DNA of 64,000 nucleotides from an uncultured Bacteroides sp. (GTDB lineage Bacteria > Bacteroidota > Bacteroidia > Bacteroidales > Bacteroidaceae). Location: positions 1-64,000 of the forward strand of contig CANSEY010000023.1 of NCBI GenBank assembly GCA_947646015.1, in the 5' to 3' direction. The notes beneath the pieces were generated by a model. That model saw only the letters and a list, made by a program, of their open reading frames with translations. It had not been told where the DNA came from and did not search any database. Positions 26,901-34,042 of this stretch are shown here, piece by piece (position 1 is the stretch's first letter; the number at the start of each line of letters is the position of its first letter). The translations under genes and the position numbers were made by a program.

Positions 26901-27026
26901 AATAGTAAACGGAGCATCTTCCAGTTTTCCCATCTTGACATAAGAAAACAATCCTCCTCCCAGCACTAATATCAACAGCAGAATAGTCACCGACTTCTTC
27001 TGCAAGAAATATTTTACCAACTTCAT
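23994..27026 (-). CDS. RND efflux pump inner-membrane transporter (AcrB/HAE1-like)
   Basis: A 1010-residue RND transporter of normal length: a first helix, a large periplasmic loop with VMTPYPGASPSEVQSQVTD, a block of helices, a second large loop, and a final helix block. The proton-relay motif in helix 4 reads GMLVDNAIVVSD, with Asn where AcrB has the second Asp of its VDDAIVV motif. It should extrude drugs, bile acids or other amphiphiles via the adaptor and channel encoded on either side. Substrate unknown. Second gene of the adaptor-RND-TolC-kinase-regulator operon. Confidence 0.9.
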   Translation of the reverse strand: MKLVKYFLQKKSVTILLLILVLGGGLFSYVKMGKLEDAPFTIKQALVMTPYPGASPSEVQSQVTDVLEESIQSLGELYYLKTENRAGLSKITVYVKKEIRADEMQQLWDKLRRKVNDVQSKLPAGAGPSVVNDDFGDVLGVFYGLTGEGYSYRELENQAKLIKNVLLRVKDVAKVEIYGVQSPTIDVILNPSVMARSGITTTDISRAFDAQNRVVDAGGIDAGVNRIRIESTGNFYSLDDIRNMTIVSRTGEHFRLADIAEIEESYQTPPSNKMRIDGKPAVGIAISTILTGNVVDMAEAVKQEIDHFAETMPEGFELQTIYDQGYESAVANQGFILNLIISVVTVVAILLFFIGFKNGILIGSGLVFSIFATLIVMLSQGIALQRMSLAAIIIAMGMLVDNAIVVSDSALVNMQRGMRKRVAILRACSSTSLPLLAATVIAILTFLPIYYSPHITGELLSSLVVVIGVSLMFSWVFALTQTPFFIQEFVRRPRPNELKAALFAGKYYDKFRSALRWVIRHRYATIGCMVIMLVLSAWSFKFIPKVFVPALDKQYFTLDMWLPEGTRIEETDKMVMDMAEYIRGQEETEMVSTYVGRTPPRYYLSNVSFGPQSNYAQILVKCKTSKLSRQLHARLQDSVSLKFPEPLIKVNKFELSPLTEAVIEARFLGPDPAVLDSLVGQAIEIMRQNPKVADARNEWGNMSMVIRPVYDPVKAGALGITKASMMESVKSINDGLPVGVYRDNEKKVPVLLKSGNVDIADTHSLGDFSIWNGERSAPLSQVTERIETTWEFPQVRTYNRQLSMAAMCGVKPGHTMAEVHGEIRKEIENIQLPEGYTFFWDAQYKDQGEAMQAIAKYFPLAFLALVVILVGLFGNFREPIIILCVLPLSLIGIAVGMLLTGFDFGFFPIAGWLGLLGMIIKNVIVLIDEINVQHRSGIDLYTSIVEATVSRTRPVLMAATTTIFGMVPLLFDVAFGGMAATIIFGLTFATGLTLFVTPALYSMFYKVKGK

Positions 27027-27036
27027 ATTCTTCTAC

Positions 27037-28107
27037 TTACTTTTGAGCGGTAACCGCCCTTTTTTCTTTCTGAGAAATGATATCTACAGGCATTCCGTCC
27101 GAAAGAAAACGTAATTTGCTCACCGCGACTTTATCTCCTGCCTGCAATCCGCCTTTCACTTCTACTTTTCCATTGGAAAGCAATTCGCCTAAAACGACTT
27201 TTCTCTTCACGACTTGTCCTGTCGTTTGATCCACCATCCATACATAGTCTCCTTCAGTGGGACGATGATTAAGGGCCGTTTGCGGAACAGTCACCATAGG
27301 AACAGATGATGTAGCAGGAAGGTCCAACAACATTTTTCCTGAGATACCGGCTGGCCATTCTCCTTGTTTGTTGGGCAGCAATGCCGTCATCAGGAAAGAA
27401 AGATTATTGCGCGTCGTACTCTTTGAAACCTCTATCACTTTAGCCGGATATACTGCTTCGGGACGAACATCAAAACGAATACCCACTTCCTTGATTTCCT
27501 TCGCTTGAAATGCGATCTCCTGAGTAACATACGCTTCTATCTTCAACTGAGTGATATCGATAAAAGAGACGACAGACTGAGTCGCTTTCACATCCTGATA
27601 TTTTTCAATGTAGACTTCCCCTATATATCCGTCAAAAGGAGCAATAAGTTTCGTATCTTCAAGTTCATTTACAGCTGTTTCATAAGCAGTTTTGGCAGAA
27701 GTATAGTCTGCACGTGCTTTTTCATAGGCACTGGCGGACAGGTTGTTTTTCTCATACAACACTTTGATTCGCTCAAATTCTGCTTTTGCCTGATGATAAA
27801 CAGCTTCCGCACGTTCCTTACGAATACGAAAATCACGGGAATCGATTTCAGCTATGATATCTCCCCGATGATAGTAATTACCCGCATACACTTCGAAACG
27901 GTCAATCGGTCCGCCCACCCGAAAAGAGAGTTCGGTCTCCTTGAATGGTTTGGCAATAAACGAAAATTCACGCTCGGCAGAAGGAACCAGTATTTCCACT
28001 TCCGCCACTTTTACCCGTACAAGCTCGTTTGTTTTCTTCTCACCCTTACTACACGATGTGAGCAGGCAAAGACAAAAAATACACAATGAAAAATTAGTCG
28101 TTGTCAT
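27037..28107 (-). CDS. RND periplasmic adaptor lipoprotein (membrane fusion protein)
   Basis: A 356-residue adaptor with a lipoprotein signal (LCLLTSC, Cys near residue 19), the lipoyl half-motifs (RVGGPIDRFEVYAGNYYHRG and LIAPFDGYIGEVYIEKYQ), an alpha-hairpin (about residues 95-145), a beta-barrel and a membrane-proximal domain. Lipid anchoring in the inner membrane is usual for AcrA-like adaptors. It heads the operon, 10 bp before the RND gene, and is divergent from the NhaC gene. Confidence 0.9.
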   Translation of the reverse strand: MTTTNFSLCIFCLCLLTSCSKGEKKTNELVRVKVAEVEILVPSAEREFSFIAKPFKETELSFRVGGPIDRFEVYAGNYYHRGDIIAEIDSRDFRIRKERAEAVYHQAKAEFERIKVLYEKNNLSASAYEKARADYTSAKTAYETAVNELEDTKLIAPFDGYIGEVYIEKYQDVKATQSVVSFIDITQLKIEAYVTQEIAFQAKEIKEVGIRFDVRPEAVYPAKVIEVSKSTTRNNLSFLMTALLPNKQGEWPAGISGKMLLDLPATSSVPMVTVPQTALNHRPTEGDYVWMVDQTTGQVVKRKVVLGELLSNGKVEVKGGLQAGDKVAVSKLRFLSDGMPVDIISQKEKRAVTAQK

Positions 28108-28187
28108 TCTATTCTACATTAGTTACGTTGTCAACGGCACGAAAGTAGCGGAAAGAAGAAAAAAGAACGGGAATTTAATTTCCGAAG

Positions 28188-28227
28188 CGGAAAAAGAAAA
28201 GATGAAACGGAAAAAGAAAAGATGAAA
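28188..28227. repeat. Perfect tandem duplication of 20 bp
   Basis: CGGAAAAAGAAAAGATGAAA occurs twice, head to tail (28188-28207 and 28208-28227), in the divergent region between the RND operon and the NhaC gene, just upstream of the NhaC promoter. Confidence 0.9.
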
Positions 28228-28263
28228 ATCTGAGCCTTTTATCGTACTTATGTGTTTCCTTAC

Positions 28264-28271
28264 TATCTTTG
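28264..28271 (+). promoter_or_regulatory. Promoter -7 box of the NhaC gene; decides the start codon
   Basis: TATCTTTG fits TAnnTTTG exactly. It overlaps the first in-frame ATG (28269), so the transcript must start after that codon and translation most likely begins at 28302. Confidence 0.6.
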
Positions 28272-28301
28272 CAGTTCGAATATATACCACAATATCAATT
28301 T

Positions 28302-29603
28302 ATGACTGAAGAAAAAATACATAAAGAACGTCATGGCAGCTGGTGGGCACTGAGTCCGTTACTCGTCTTTCTCTGCCTTTATCTGGTAACTTCCATTCTT
28401 GTTAATGACTTTTATAAAGTACCCATCACTGTGGCTTTCCTCGTGTCTTCCTGTTACGCAATTGCCATTACGCGAGGATTGAAGCTCGACCAGCGTATCT
28501 ACCAGTTCTCCGTAGGAGCCGCCAACAAGAATATCCTTCTGATGATATGGATATTCATCCTTGCCGGAGCTTTCGCACAAAGCGCCAGGCAGATGGGAGC
28601 TATTGATGCAACCGTCAATCTGACACTGCATATCCTCCCTGATAATCTGCTATTGGCCGGGATATTCATTGCCGCCTGTTTTATCTCATTATCCATCGGA
28701 ACCAGCGTAGGGACAATTGTAGCCCTTACTCCCGTTGCTGTCAGCCTGGCCGAAAAGACAGAAATCGCCCTTCCGTTTATGGTAGCAGTCGTTGTCGGAG
28801 GTTCTTTCTTTGGAGATAACCTGTCGTTTATATCCGATACGACCATTGCCTCAACCAAAACTCAGGAATGCGTGATGCGTGATAAGTTTCGGGTAAATTC
28901 TATGATTGTGGTTCCGGCAGCGATTATCGTACTGGGAATCTACATTTTTCAAGGACTATCCATCACTGCGCCCGCACAAGTACAGACTATTGAATGGATA
29001 AAAGTCATACCTTATATAATAGTACTGGGAACAGCCATTGCCGGAATGAACGTGATGCTGGTATTAATAATTGGTATCCTGACCAGCGGTATCATCGGCA
29101 TAGCTACCGGAAGTTTTGGCGTATTCGATTGGTTTGGGGCAATGGGTACGGGTATCACAGGCATGGGTGAATTGATCATCATCACATTACTGGCAGGCGG
29201 TATGCTCGAAACAATCCGTTATAACGGAGGTATCAATTTCATCATCAAAAAACTGACCCGTCATGTCAACAGCAAGCGTGGTGCGGAACTGAGCATCGCC
29301 GCTCTGGTAAGTATCGCCAACCTATGCACTGCCAACAATACGATTGCCATCATCACCACAGGACCTATTGCAAAGGATATTGCAAAGAGATTCCATCTCG
29401 ACCGGAGAAAAACAGCCAGTATTCTGGATACATTCTCCTGTCTGATACAAGGTATCATACCCTATGGAGCACAAATGCTGATTGCTGCAGGGTTAGCCAA
29501 CATCTCTCCTATCAGTATCATCGGCAATCTCTATTATCCGTTTACGATGGGGATCTGTGCCCTGCTCGCTATCCTGTTCCGATATCCGAGGAGGTATTCA
29601 TAA
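28302..29603 (+). CDS. NhaC-family Na+/H+ antiporter
   Basis: A protein of 433 residues with about 11-12 membrane helices and NhaC-family segments such as SLSIGTSVGTIVALTPVAV, GGSFFGDNLSFISDTTIAST and TANNTIAIITTGPIAKDIA. It exchanges Na+ for H+, or a related organic ion, at the inner membrane. I place the start at MTEEKIHKERHG (28302) because the -7 box overlaps the earlier ATG at 28269. It stands alone between the RND operon and rpsP. Confidence 0.85.
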   Translation: MTEEKIHKERHGSWWALSPLLVFLCLYLVTSILVNDFYKVPITVAFLVSSCYAIAITRGLKLDQRIYQFSVGAANKNILLMIWIFILAGAFAQSARQMGAIDATVNLTLHILPDNLLLAGIFIAACFISLSIGTSVGTIVALTPVAVSLAEKTEIALPFMVAVVVGGSFFGDNLSFISDTTIASTKTQECVMRDKFRVNSMIVVPAAIIVLGIYIFQGLSITAPAQVQTIEWIKVIPYIIVLGTAIAGMNVMLVLIIGILTSGIIGIATGSFGVFDWFGAMGTGITGMGELIIITLLAGGMLETIRYNGGINFIIKKLTRHVNSKRGAELSIAALVSIANLCTANNTIAIITTGPIAKDIAKRFHLDRRKTASILDTFSCLIQGIIPYGAQMLIAAGLANISPISIIGNLYYPFTMGICALLAILFRYPRRYS

Positions 29604-29620
29604 GAAAAAGAAAGGAAATA

Positions 29621-29651
29621 TTTGTCAATCAAAAGAAAAGCTGTATCTTTG
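29621..29651 (+). promoter_or_regulatory. Promoter of rpsP
   Basis: TTTG (29621-29624), 19-bp spacer, TATCTTTG (29644-29651). This is the cleanest match to the Bacteroides vegetative consensus in the window, as expected for a ribosomal protein gene. Confidence 0.8.
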
Positions 29652-29711
29652 CGCCCGCTATTACGAGTTAGTAGCATAATTCAAATCATTAATTAAAAAC
29701 AATTATTAAAA

Positions 29712-30266
29712 ATGGCAACTAGAATCAGATTGCAAAGACACGGACGTAAAAGTTACGCGTTTTATTCAATTGTAATTGCAGACAGCAGAGCACCACGTGA
29801 TGGTAAATTTATTGAGAAGATTGGTACTTACAACCCTAACACCAATCCTGCTACAGTAGATTTGAATTTCGACGCTGCATTGGCATGGGTACTGAAAGGT
29901 GCACAACCAAGTGACACTGTACGTAATATCCTTTCTCGTGAAGGTGTTTACATGAAGAAACATCTTCTTGGCGGTGTTGCAAAAGGCGCATTCGGAGAAG
30001 CAGAAGCAGAAGCTAAATTCGAAGCTTGGAAGAACAACAAACAGTCAGGTCTGGCTGCTTTGAAAGCTAAACAAGACGAAGAAAAGAAAGCTGAAGCTAA
30101 AGCACGTCTGGAAGCAGAAAAGAAAATCAACGAAGTGAAAGCAAAAGCACTCGCTGAAAAGAAAGCTGCTGAAGCTGCTGAAAAAGCTGCTGCTGAAGCA
30201 CCTGCAGAAGAAGCAACTGAAGCTCCGGCTGAAGAAGCTGCTGCAACAGAAGCTGCTGCTGAATAA
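29712..30266 (+). CDS. rpsP: 30S ribosomal protein S16 with long charged C-terminal extension
   Basis: Residues 1-80 are a normal S16 ([38 protein letters not shown]), which binds 16S rRNA early in 30S assembly. Usual S16 length is 80-100 residues; here it continues to 184 with a low-complexity Ala/Lys/Glu tail, first basic helix-like (residues 100-145) and then acidic with repeated PAEEA units. Extended S16 proteins are usual in Bacteroides. It is monocistronic: strong promoter before it and terminator after it, without the rimM-trmD-rplS neighbours seen in many bacteria. Confidence 0.95.
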   Translation: MATRIRLQRHGRKSYAFYSIVIADSRAPRDGKFIEKIGTYNPNTNPATVDLNFDAALAWVLKGAQPSDTVRNILSREGVYMKKHLLGGVAKGAFGEAEAEAKFEAWKNNKQSGLAALKAKQDEEKKAEAKARLEAEKKINEVKAKALAEKKAAEAAEKAAAEAPAEEATEAPAEEAAATEAAAE

Positions 30267-30307
30267 ATTTCGGCAGGTTCCTAACAAGACATTTGGAAAA
30301 AGCTATA

Positions 30308-30340
30308 AATCCTCTTCGGTTCGCCGAAGGGGATTTTTTT
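30308..30340 (+). terminator. Intrinsic terminator of rpsP
   Basis: AATCCTCTTCGG-TTCG-CCGAAGGGGATT: a 12-bp stem with one G-U pair and a stable UUCG tetraloop, followed by a T run. Confidence 0.92.
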
Positions 30341-30403
30341 ATTTCCTGCTATAGAACATATTAAAATAGTTCTCTACTTCTGAATAAATTTCTTTTCTTT
30401 GCA

Positions 30404-30422
30404 ACAGCATAGCTCAGCACAG
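30404..30422. promoter_or_regulatory. Candidate FucR operator at fucR
   Basis: ACAGCATAGCTCAGCACAG lies just after a -7-like box (TTTCTTTG, 30394-30401) and 20 bp before the fucR start codon. It matches the sequence before fucI (31454-31472) at 17 of 19 positions. Inside it CAGCAYAGYT is repeated with a 10-bp step, one helical turn. Confidence 0.65.
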
Positions 30423-30441
30423 TCATTTATCTTATAACAGT

Positions 30442-31437
30442 ATGAGACGAACTGATAAAAAGAAAACATTCGGTCAACAGTCCAGCAAGGTTACGCAATT
30501 AGCGGATACATTAAGCCAGGCGATTTCCATGAAAAAATTTCGTGAAGGAGATTCTTTGCCTTCCATCAATCAGTTAAGTGCAGAATATGGAGTATCACGC
30601 GATACCGTTTTCAAGGCCTTTCTTGATTTGCGCGAACGGGGACTGATCGATTCCACTCCGGGAAAAGGATATTATGTAACCAGTCAGGTGACCAATGTCC
30701 TGCTCCTGCTCGACCAGTACACTCCTTTTAAAGAAGCCCTTTACAATAGTTTCGTCAAACATCTGCCTATTAATTACAAAGTAGACTTGCTGTTTCATCA
30801 ATATAATGAACGGCTTTTCAATACCATTATCCGCGAATCTGTCGGAAAATATAATAAATACATAGTGATGAATTTCGATAATGAGAAATTCAGTATGGTT
30901 CTCAATAAGATTCATCCAACAAAATTATTGCTTCTTGACTTCGGTAAATTCGAGAAAGAAAAGTATTCTTATATCTGTCAGGATTTTGATGAAGCTTTCT
31001 ATCAGGCATTACTCATGCTGAAGGAGAAACTACGGCACTACCCACAACTTGTTCTGTTATTCTCTAAAAATCTGAAGCATCCCCAAAGCAGTAAAGAGTA
31101 TTTTACCCGTTTTTGTGAGGAACAAGGATTTTTATACGAAATTCAGGAAGATATCGAGAATCTGACCGTACGCAAAGGAGTAGTCTACATAGCCATCAAG
31201 CAACAAGATGTAGTGAAGGTTGTGAAACAAGGAAGACTGGAAGGACTAAAATGCGGAAGAGATTTCGGTCTGTTGGCATACAATGATATTCCTTCCTACG
31301 AAGTGATCGACGAAGGAATTACTTCATTGAGTATTGATTGGGAGATGATGGGAAATGAAGCGGCAAACTTTGTCCTGAATAATGTCCCGATACAAAAGTA
31401 CCTGCCTACTGAAGTAAGACTCCGAAAGTCCCTGTAA
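30442..31437 (+). CDS. fucR: FucR, GntR-family repressor of L-fucose use
   Basis: A 331-residue regulator with an N-terminal GntR winged helix (SLPSINQLSAEYGVSRDTVF, about residues 30-70) and a C-terminal sugar-binding domain of the periplasmic-binding-protein type (about residues 85-325). It heads the fuc cluster, the position of the fucose-sensing repressor FucR known from B. thetaiotaomicron. L-fucose is the reported effector there. Near-identical 19-bp elements precede fucR and fucI, which suggests autoregulation plus control of the catabolic operon. Binding sites are inferred from the sequence. Confidence 0.92.
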   Translation: MRRTDKKKTFGQQSSKVTQLADTLSQAISMKKFREGDSLPSINQLSAEYGVSRDTVFKAFLDLRERGLIDSTPGKGYYVTSQVTNVLLLLDQYTPFKEALYNSFVKHLPINYKVDLLFHQYNERLFNTIIRESVGKYNKYIVMNFDNEKFSMVLNKIHPTKLLLLDFGKFEKEKYSYICQDFDEAFYQALLMLKEKLRHYPQLVLLFSKNLKHPQSSKEYFTRFCEEQGFLYEIQEDIENLTVRKGVVYIAIKQQDVVKVVKQGRLEGLKCGRDFGLLAYNDIPSYEVIDEGITSLSIDWEMMGNEAANFVLNNVPIQKYLPTEVRLRKSL

Positions 31438-31453
31438 TTTTTTTGCCGTATTG

Positions 31454-31472
31454 ACAGCACAGTTCAGCACAG
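31454..31472. promoter_or_regulatory. Candidate FucR operator at fucI
   Basis: ACAGCACAGTTCAGCACAG lies just after a T-rich -7-like box (31438-31445) and 31 bp before the fucI start. It differs from the fucR copy at two positions and keeps the internal 10-bp repeat. Confidence 0.65.
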
Positions 31473-31503
31473 AATTCAATCACCAAATAAAAATTTAGAA
31501 ACC

Positions 31504-33279
31504 ATGAAAAAGTATCCGAAAATCGGGATTCGTCCCACTATCGACGGTCGCCAGGGCGGCGTTCGTGAAAGCCTTGAAGAAAAGACAATGAATCTTGCCA
31601 AAGCAGTAGCTGAGTTAATCAGCAATAATCTGAAAAACGGCGACGGAAGTCCTGTAGAGTGTGTAATTGCCGACAGTACAATCGGTCGTGTAGCCGAAAG
31701 CGCTGCTTGTGCAGAGAAATTCGAAAGAGAAGGCGTAGGGTCCACTATCACCGTTACTTCCTGCTGGTGCTATGGTGCGGAAACAATGGATATGAATCCT
31801 CATTATCCGAAAGCTGTCTGGGGCTTCAACGGAACCGAACGTCCGGGAGCAGTATACCTTGCAGCCGTATTGGCAGGACACGCACAAAAAGGACTTCCCG
31901 CATTCGGTATCTACGGACGCGACGTACAAGACCTCGACGATAATACAATCCCTGAAGACGTAGCAGAGAAAATTCTTCGTTTTGCACGTGCTGCACAGGC
32001 AGTAGCGACGATGAGAGGCAAATCTTATCTGTCAATGGGCAGTGTATCAATGGGTATCGCCGGCTCTATCGTCAACCCCGACTTCTTCCAGGAATATCTG
32101 GGAATGCGCAATGAGTCAATTGACCTGACAGAAATCATCCGCCGCATGGAAGAAGGCATCTATGACCACGAAGAATATGCAAAAGCAATGGCATGGACTG
32201 AAAAATACTGTAAAGTGAATGAGGGCGACGACTTCAAGAACCGTCCGGAGAAACGCAAAAACCGCGAACAAAAAGATGCTGACTGGGAATTTGTCGTGAA
32301 GATGATGATAATCATGCGTGACTTGATGACCGGAAACCCGAAACTGAAAGAAATGGGATTCAAGGAAGAAGCTTTGGGACATAATGCCATCGCTGCCGGC
32401 TTCCAGGGACAACGCCAATGGACAGACTTTTATCCTAACGGTGACTATCCGGAAGCACTGCTCAATACTTCTTTCGACTGGAACGGTATTCGTGAAGCAT
32501 TCGTAGTGGCTACCGAAAACGATGCCTGCAACGGAGTAGCCATGCTGTTCGGACACTTGCTGACCAACCGTGCACAAATATTCTCTGATGTACGTACGTA
32601 CTGGAGCCCTGAAGCCGTAAAACGTGTTACCGGTAAAGAACTGACCGGCTTGGCAGCTAACGGTATCATCCACCTGATCAACTCCGGTGCAACAACACTC
32701 GACGGTTCCGGCCAGTCATTAGACGCAGAAGGAAATCCTGTCATGAAAGAACCATGGAACCTGACTGATGCAGACGTAGAAAACTGCCTCAAAGCAACGA
32801 CCTGGTATCCGGCAGACCGCGATTACTTCCGTGGCGGCGGCTTCTCGTCCAACTTCCTTTCAAAAGGTGGAATGCCTGTTACTATGATGCGTCTGAACCT
32901 GATCAAAGGCTTGGGCCCTGTCCTGCAAATTGCAGAAGGATGGACCGTTGAGATTGATCCGGAAATCCATCAGAAACTGAATATGCGTACCGACCCGACA
33001 TGGCCGACTACGTGGTTCGTTCCTCGTCTGTGTGACAAATCCGCTTTCAAGGATGTATATTCTGTAATGAACAACTGGGGCGCTAACCACGGAGCCATCA
33101 GCTACGGTCACATCGGACAAGACCTGATTACGCTTGCCTCTATGCTTCGTATCCCTGTTTGCATGCACAATGTAGATGAAAACGAAATTTTCCGTCCGGC
33201 TGCATGGAACGCATTCGGTATGGACAAAGAAGGAGCAGATTACAGAGCTTGTACAACTTACGGTCCTATCTATAAATAA
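31504..33279 (+). CDS. fucI: L-fucose isomerase
   Basis: A 591-residue L-fucose isomerase of normal length, converting L-fucose to L-fuculose in the cytoplasm with Mn2+. Recognisable parts include the start [20 protein letters not shown], the active-site stretch [20 protein letters not shown] (holding the acidic metal ligands), the [20 protein letters not shown] segment, and a late His-containing stretch [13 protein letters not shown]. First enzyme of the fuc operon, 66 bp after fucR and preceded by the candidate operator. Confidence 0.96.
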   Translation: MKKYPKIGIRPTIDGRQGGVRESLEEKTMNLAKAVAELISNNLKNGDGSPVECVIADSTIGRVAESAACAEKFEREGVGSTITVTSCWCYGAETMDMNPHYPKAVWGFNGTERPGAVYLAAVLAGHAQKGLPAFGIYGRDVQDLDDNTIPEDVAEKILRFARAAQAVATMRGKSYLSMGSVSMGIAGSIVNPDFFQEYLGMRNESIDLTEIIRRMEEGIYDHEEYAKAMAWTEKYCKVNEGDDFKNRPEKRKNREQKDADWEFVVKMMIIMRDLMTGNPKLKEMGFKEEALGHNAIAAGFQGQRQWTDFYPNGDYPEALLNTSFDWNGIREAFVVATENDACNGVAMLFGHLLTNRAQIFSDVRTYWSPEAVKRVTGKELTGLAANGIIHLINSGATTLDGSGQSLDAEGNPVMKEPWNLTDADVENCLKATTWYPADRDYFRGGGFSSNFLSKGGMPVTMMRLNLIKGLGPVLQIAEGWTVEIDPEIHQKLNMRTDPTWPTTWFVPRLCDKSAFKDVYSVMNNWGANHGAISYGHIGQDLITLASMLRIPVCMHNVDENEIFRPAAWNAFGMDKEGADYRACTTYGPIYK

Positions 33280-33328
33280 ACAAGAATCTTTCGTCCTATT
33301 TGATTTAATAATTTAACTTTGCTGTATC

Positions 33329-33365
33329 ATAGTGGAAGCAGTCTTCAAACACAAGCTTCCACTAT
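33329..33365 (+). promoter_or_regulatory. Intercistronic hairpin between fucI and fucA, with a possible internal promoter
   Basis: ATAGTGGAAGC (33329-33339) pairs perfectly with GCTTCCACTAT (33355-33365). A TAACTTTG -7 box lies just before it (33314-33321), with TTTCG about 20 bp further up. No T-tail follows. It could stabilise or process the mRNA, or form the leader of an internal transcript. Confidence 0.5.
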
Positions 33366-33388
33366 ATGACGGCTTAAATAAAAACACT

Positions 33389-34027
33389 ATGATAACTGAC
33401 GAACACATCGAACTGTTTCTGGCACAGGCACACCGCTATGGAGACGCAAAATTAATGCTTTGCAGCAGCGGTAATCTTTCCTGGAGAATCGGAGAAGAAG
33501 CACTGATTTCGGGTACAGGTTCATGGGTCCCTACCCTTGCCAAAGAAAAAGTTTCTATCTGCAATATAGCCAGCGGTACACCGACGAATGGCGTAAAACC
33601 ATCTATGGAAAGTACATTCCATCTTGGCGTTCTCCGCGAACGGCCGGATGTAAATGTAGTACTCCATTTCCAGTCGGAATATGCCACTGCCATCTCTTGC
33701 ATGAAAAACAAACCGACAAATTTCAACGTAACGGCAGAAATACCTTGTCATGTCGGGTCGGAAATTCCCGTAATTCCTTACTATCGGCCGGGATCTCCCG
33801 AATTGGCCAAAGCGGTAGTAGAAGCAATGCTGAAGCATAATTCCGTCTTACTGACCAATCACGGACAAGTAGTATGCGGAAAAGACTTCGACCAAGTTTA
33901 CGAACGGGCTACCTTCTTCGAAATGGCTTGCCGCATCATAGTTCAGTCCGGCGGTGATTACTCCGTACTGACACCGGAAGAAATAGAAGACCTGGAAATA
34001 TACGTATTAGGAAAGAAAACCAAATAA
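33389..34027 (+). CDS. fucA: L-fuculose-1-phosphate aldolase (class II, zinc)
   Basis: A 212-residue class II aldolase that splits L-fuculose-1-phosphate into DHAP and L-lactaldehyde. I chose MITDEHIELF at 33389; an earlier in-frame ATG (33332) lies inside the hairpin. Compared with E. coli FucA, whose zinc ligands are Glu73, His92, His94 and His155, this protein shows Glu74 (PSMES), His93 and His158 (TNHGQ), but Gln95 replaces the second His of the HxH motif (VLHFQSEY). It therefore has an altered zinc site, or uses another ligand. It is the second enzyme gene of the operon, 15 bp before fucK. Confidence 0.9.
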   Translation: MITDEHIELFLAQAHRYGDAKLMLCSSGNLSWRIGEEALISGTGSWVPTLAKEKVSICNIASGTPTNGVKPSMESTFHLGVLRERPDVNVVLHFQSEYATAISCMKNKPTNFNVTAEIPCHVGSEIPVIPYYRPGSPELAKAVVEAMLKHNSVLLTNHGQVVCGKDFDQVYERATFFEMACRIIVQSGGDYSVLTPEEIEDLEIYVLGKKTK

Positions 34028-34042
34028 GTATCCGGGAATACC

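Noticed and set aside
27505..28089. 194-codon plus-strand frame
   Set aside because: It is antisense to the RND adaptor gene and has no recognisable feature.
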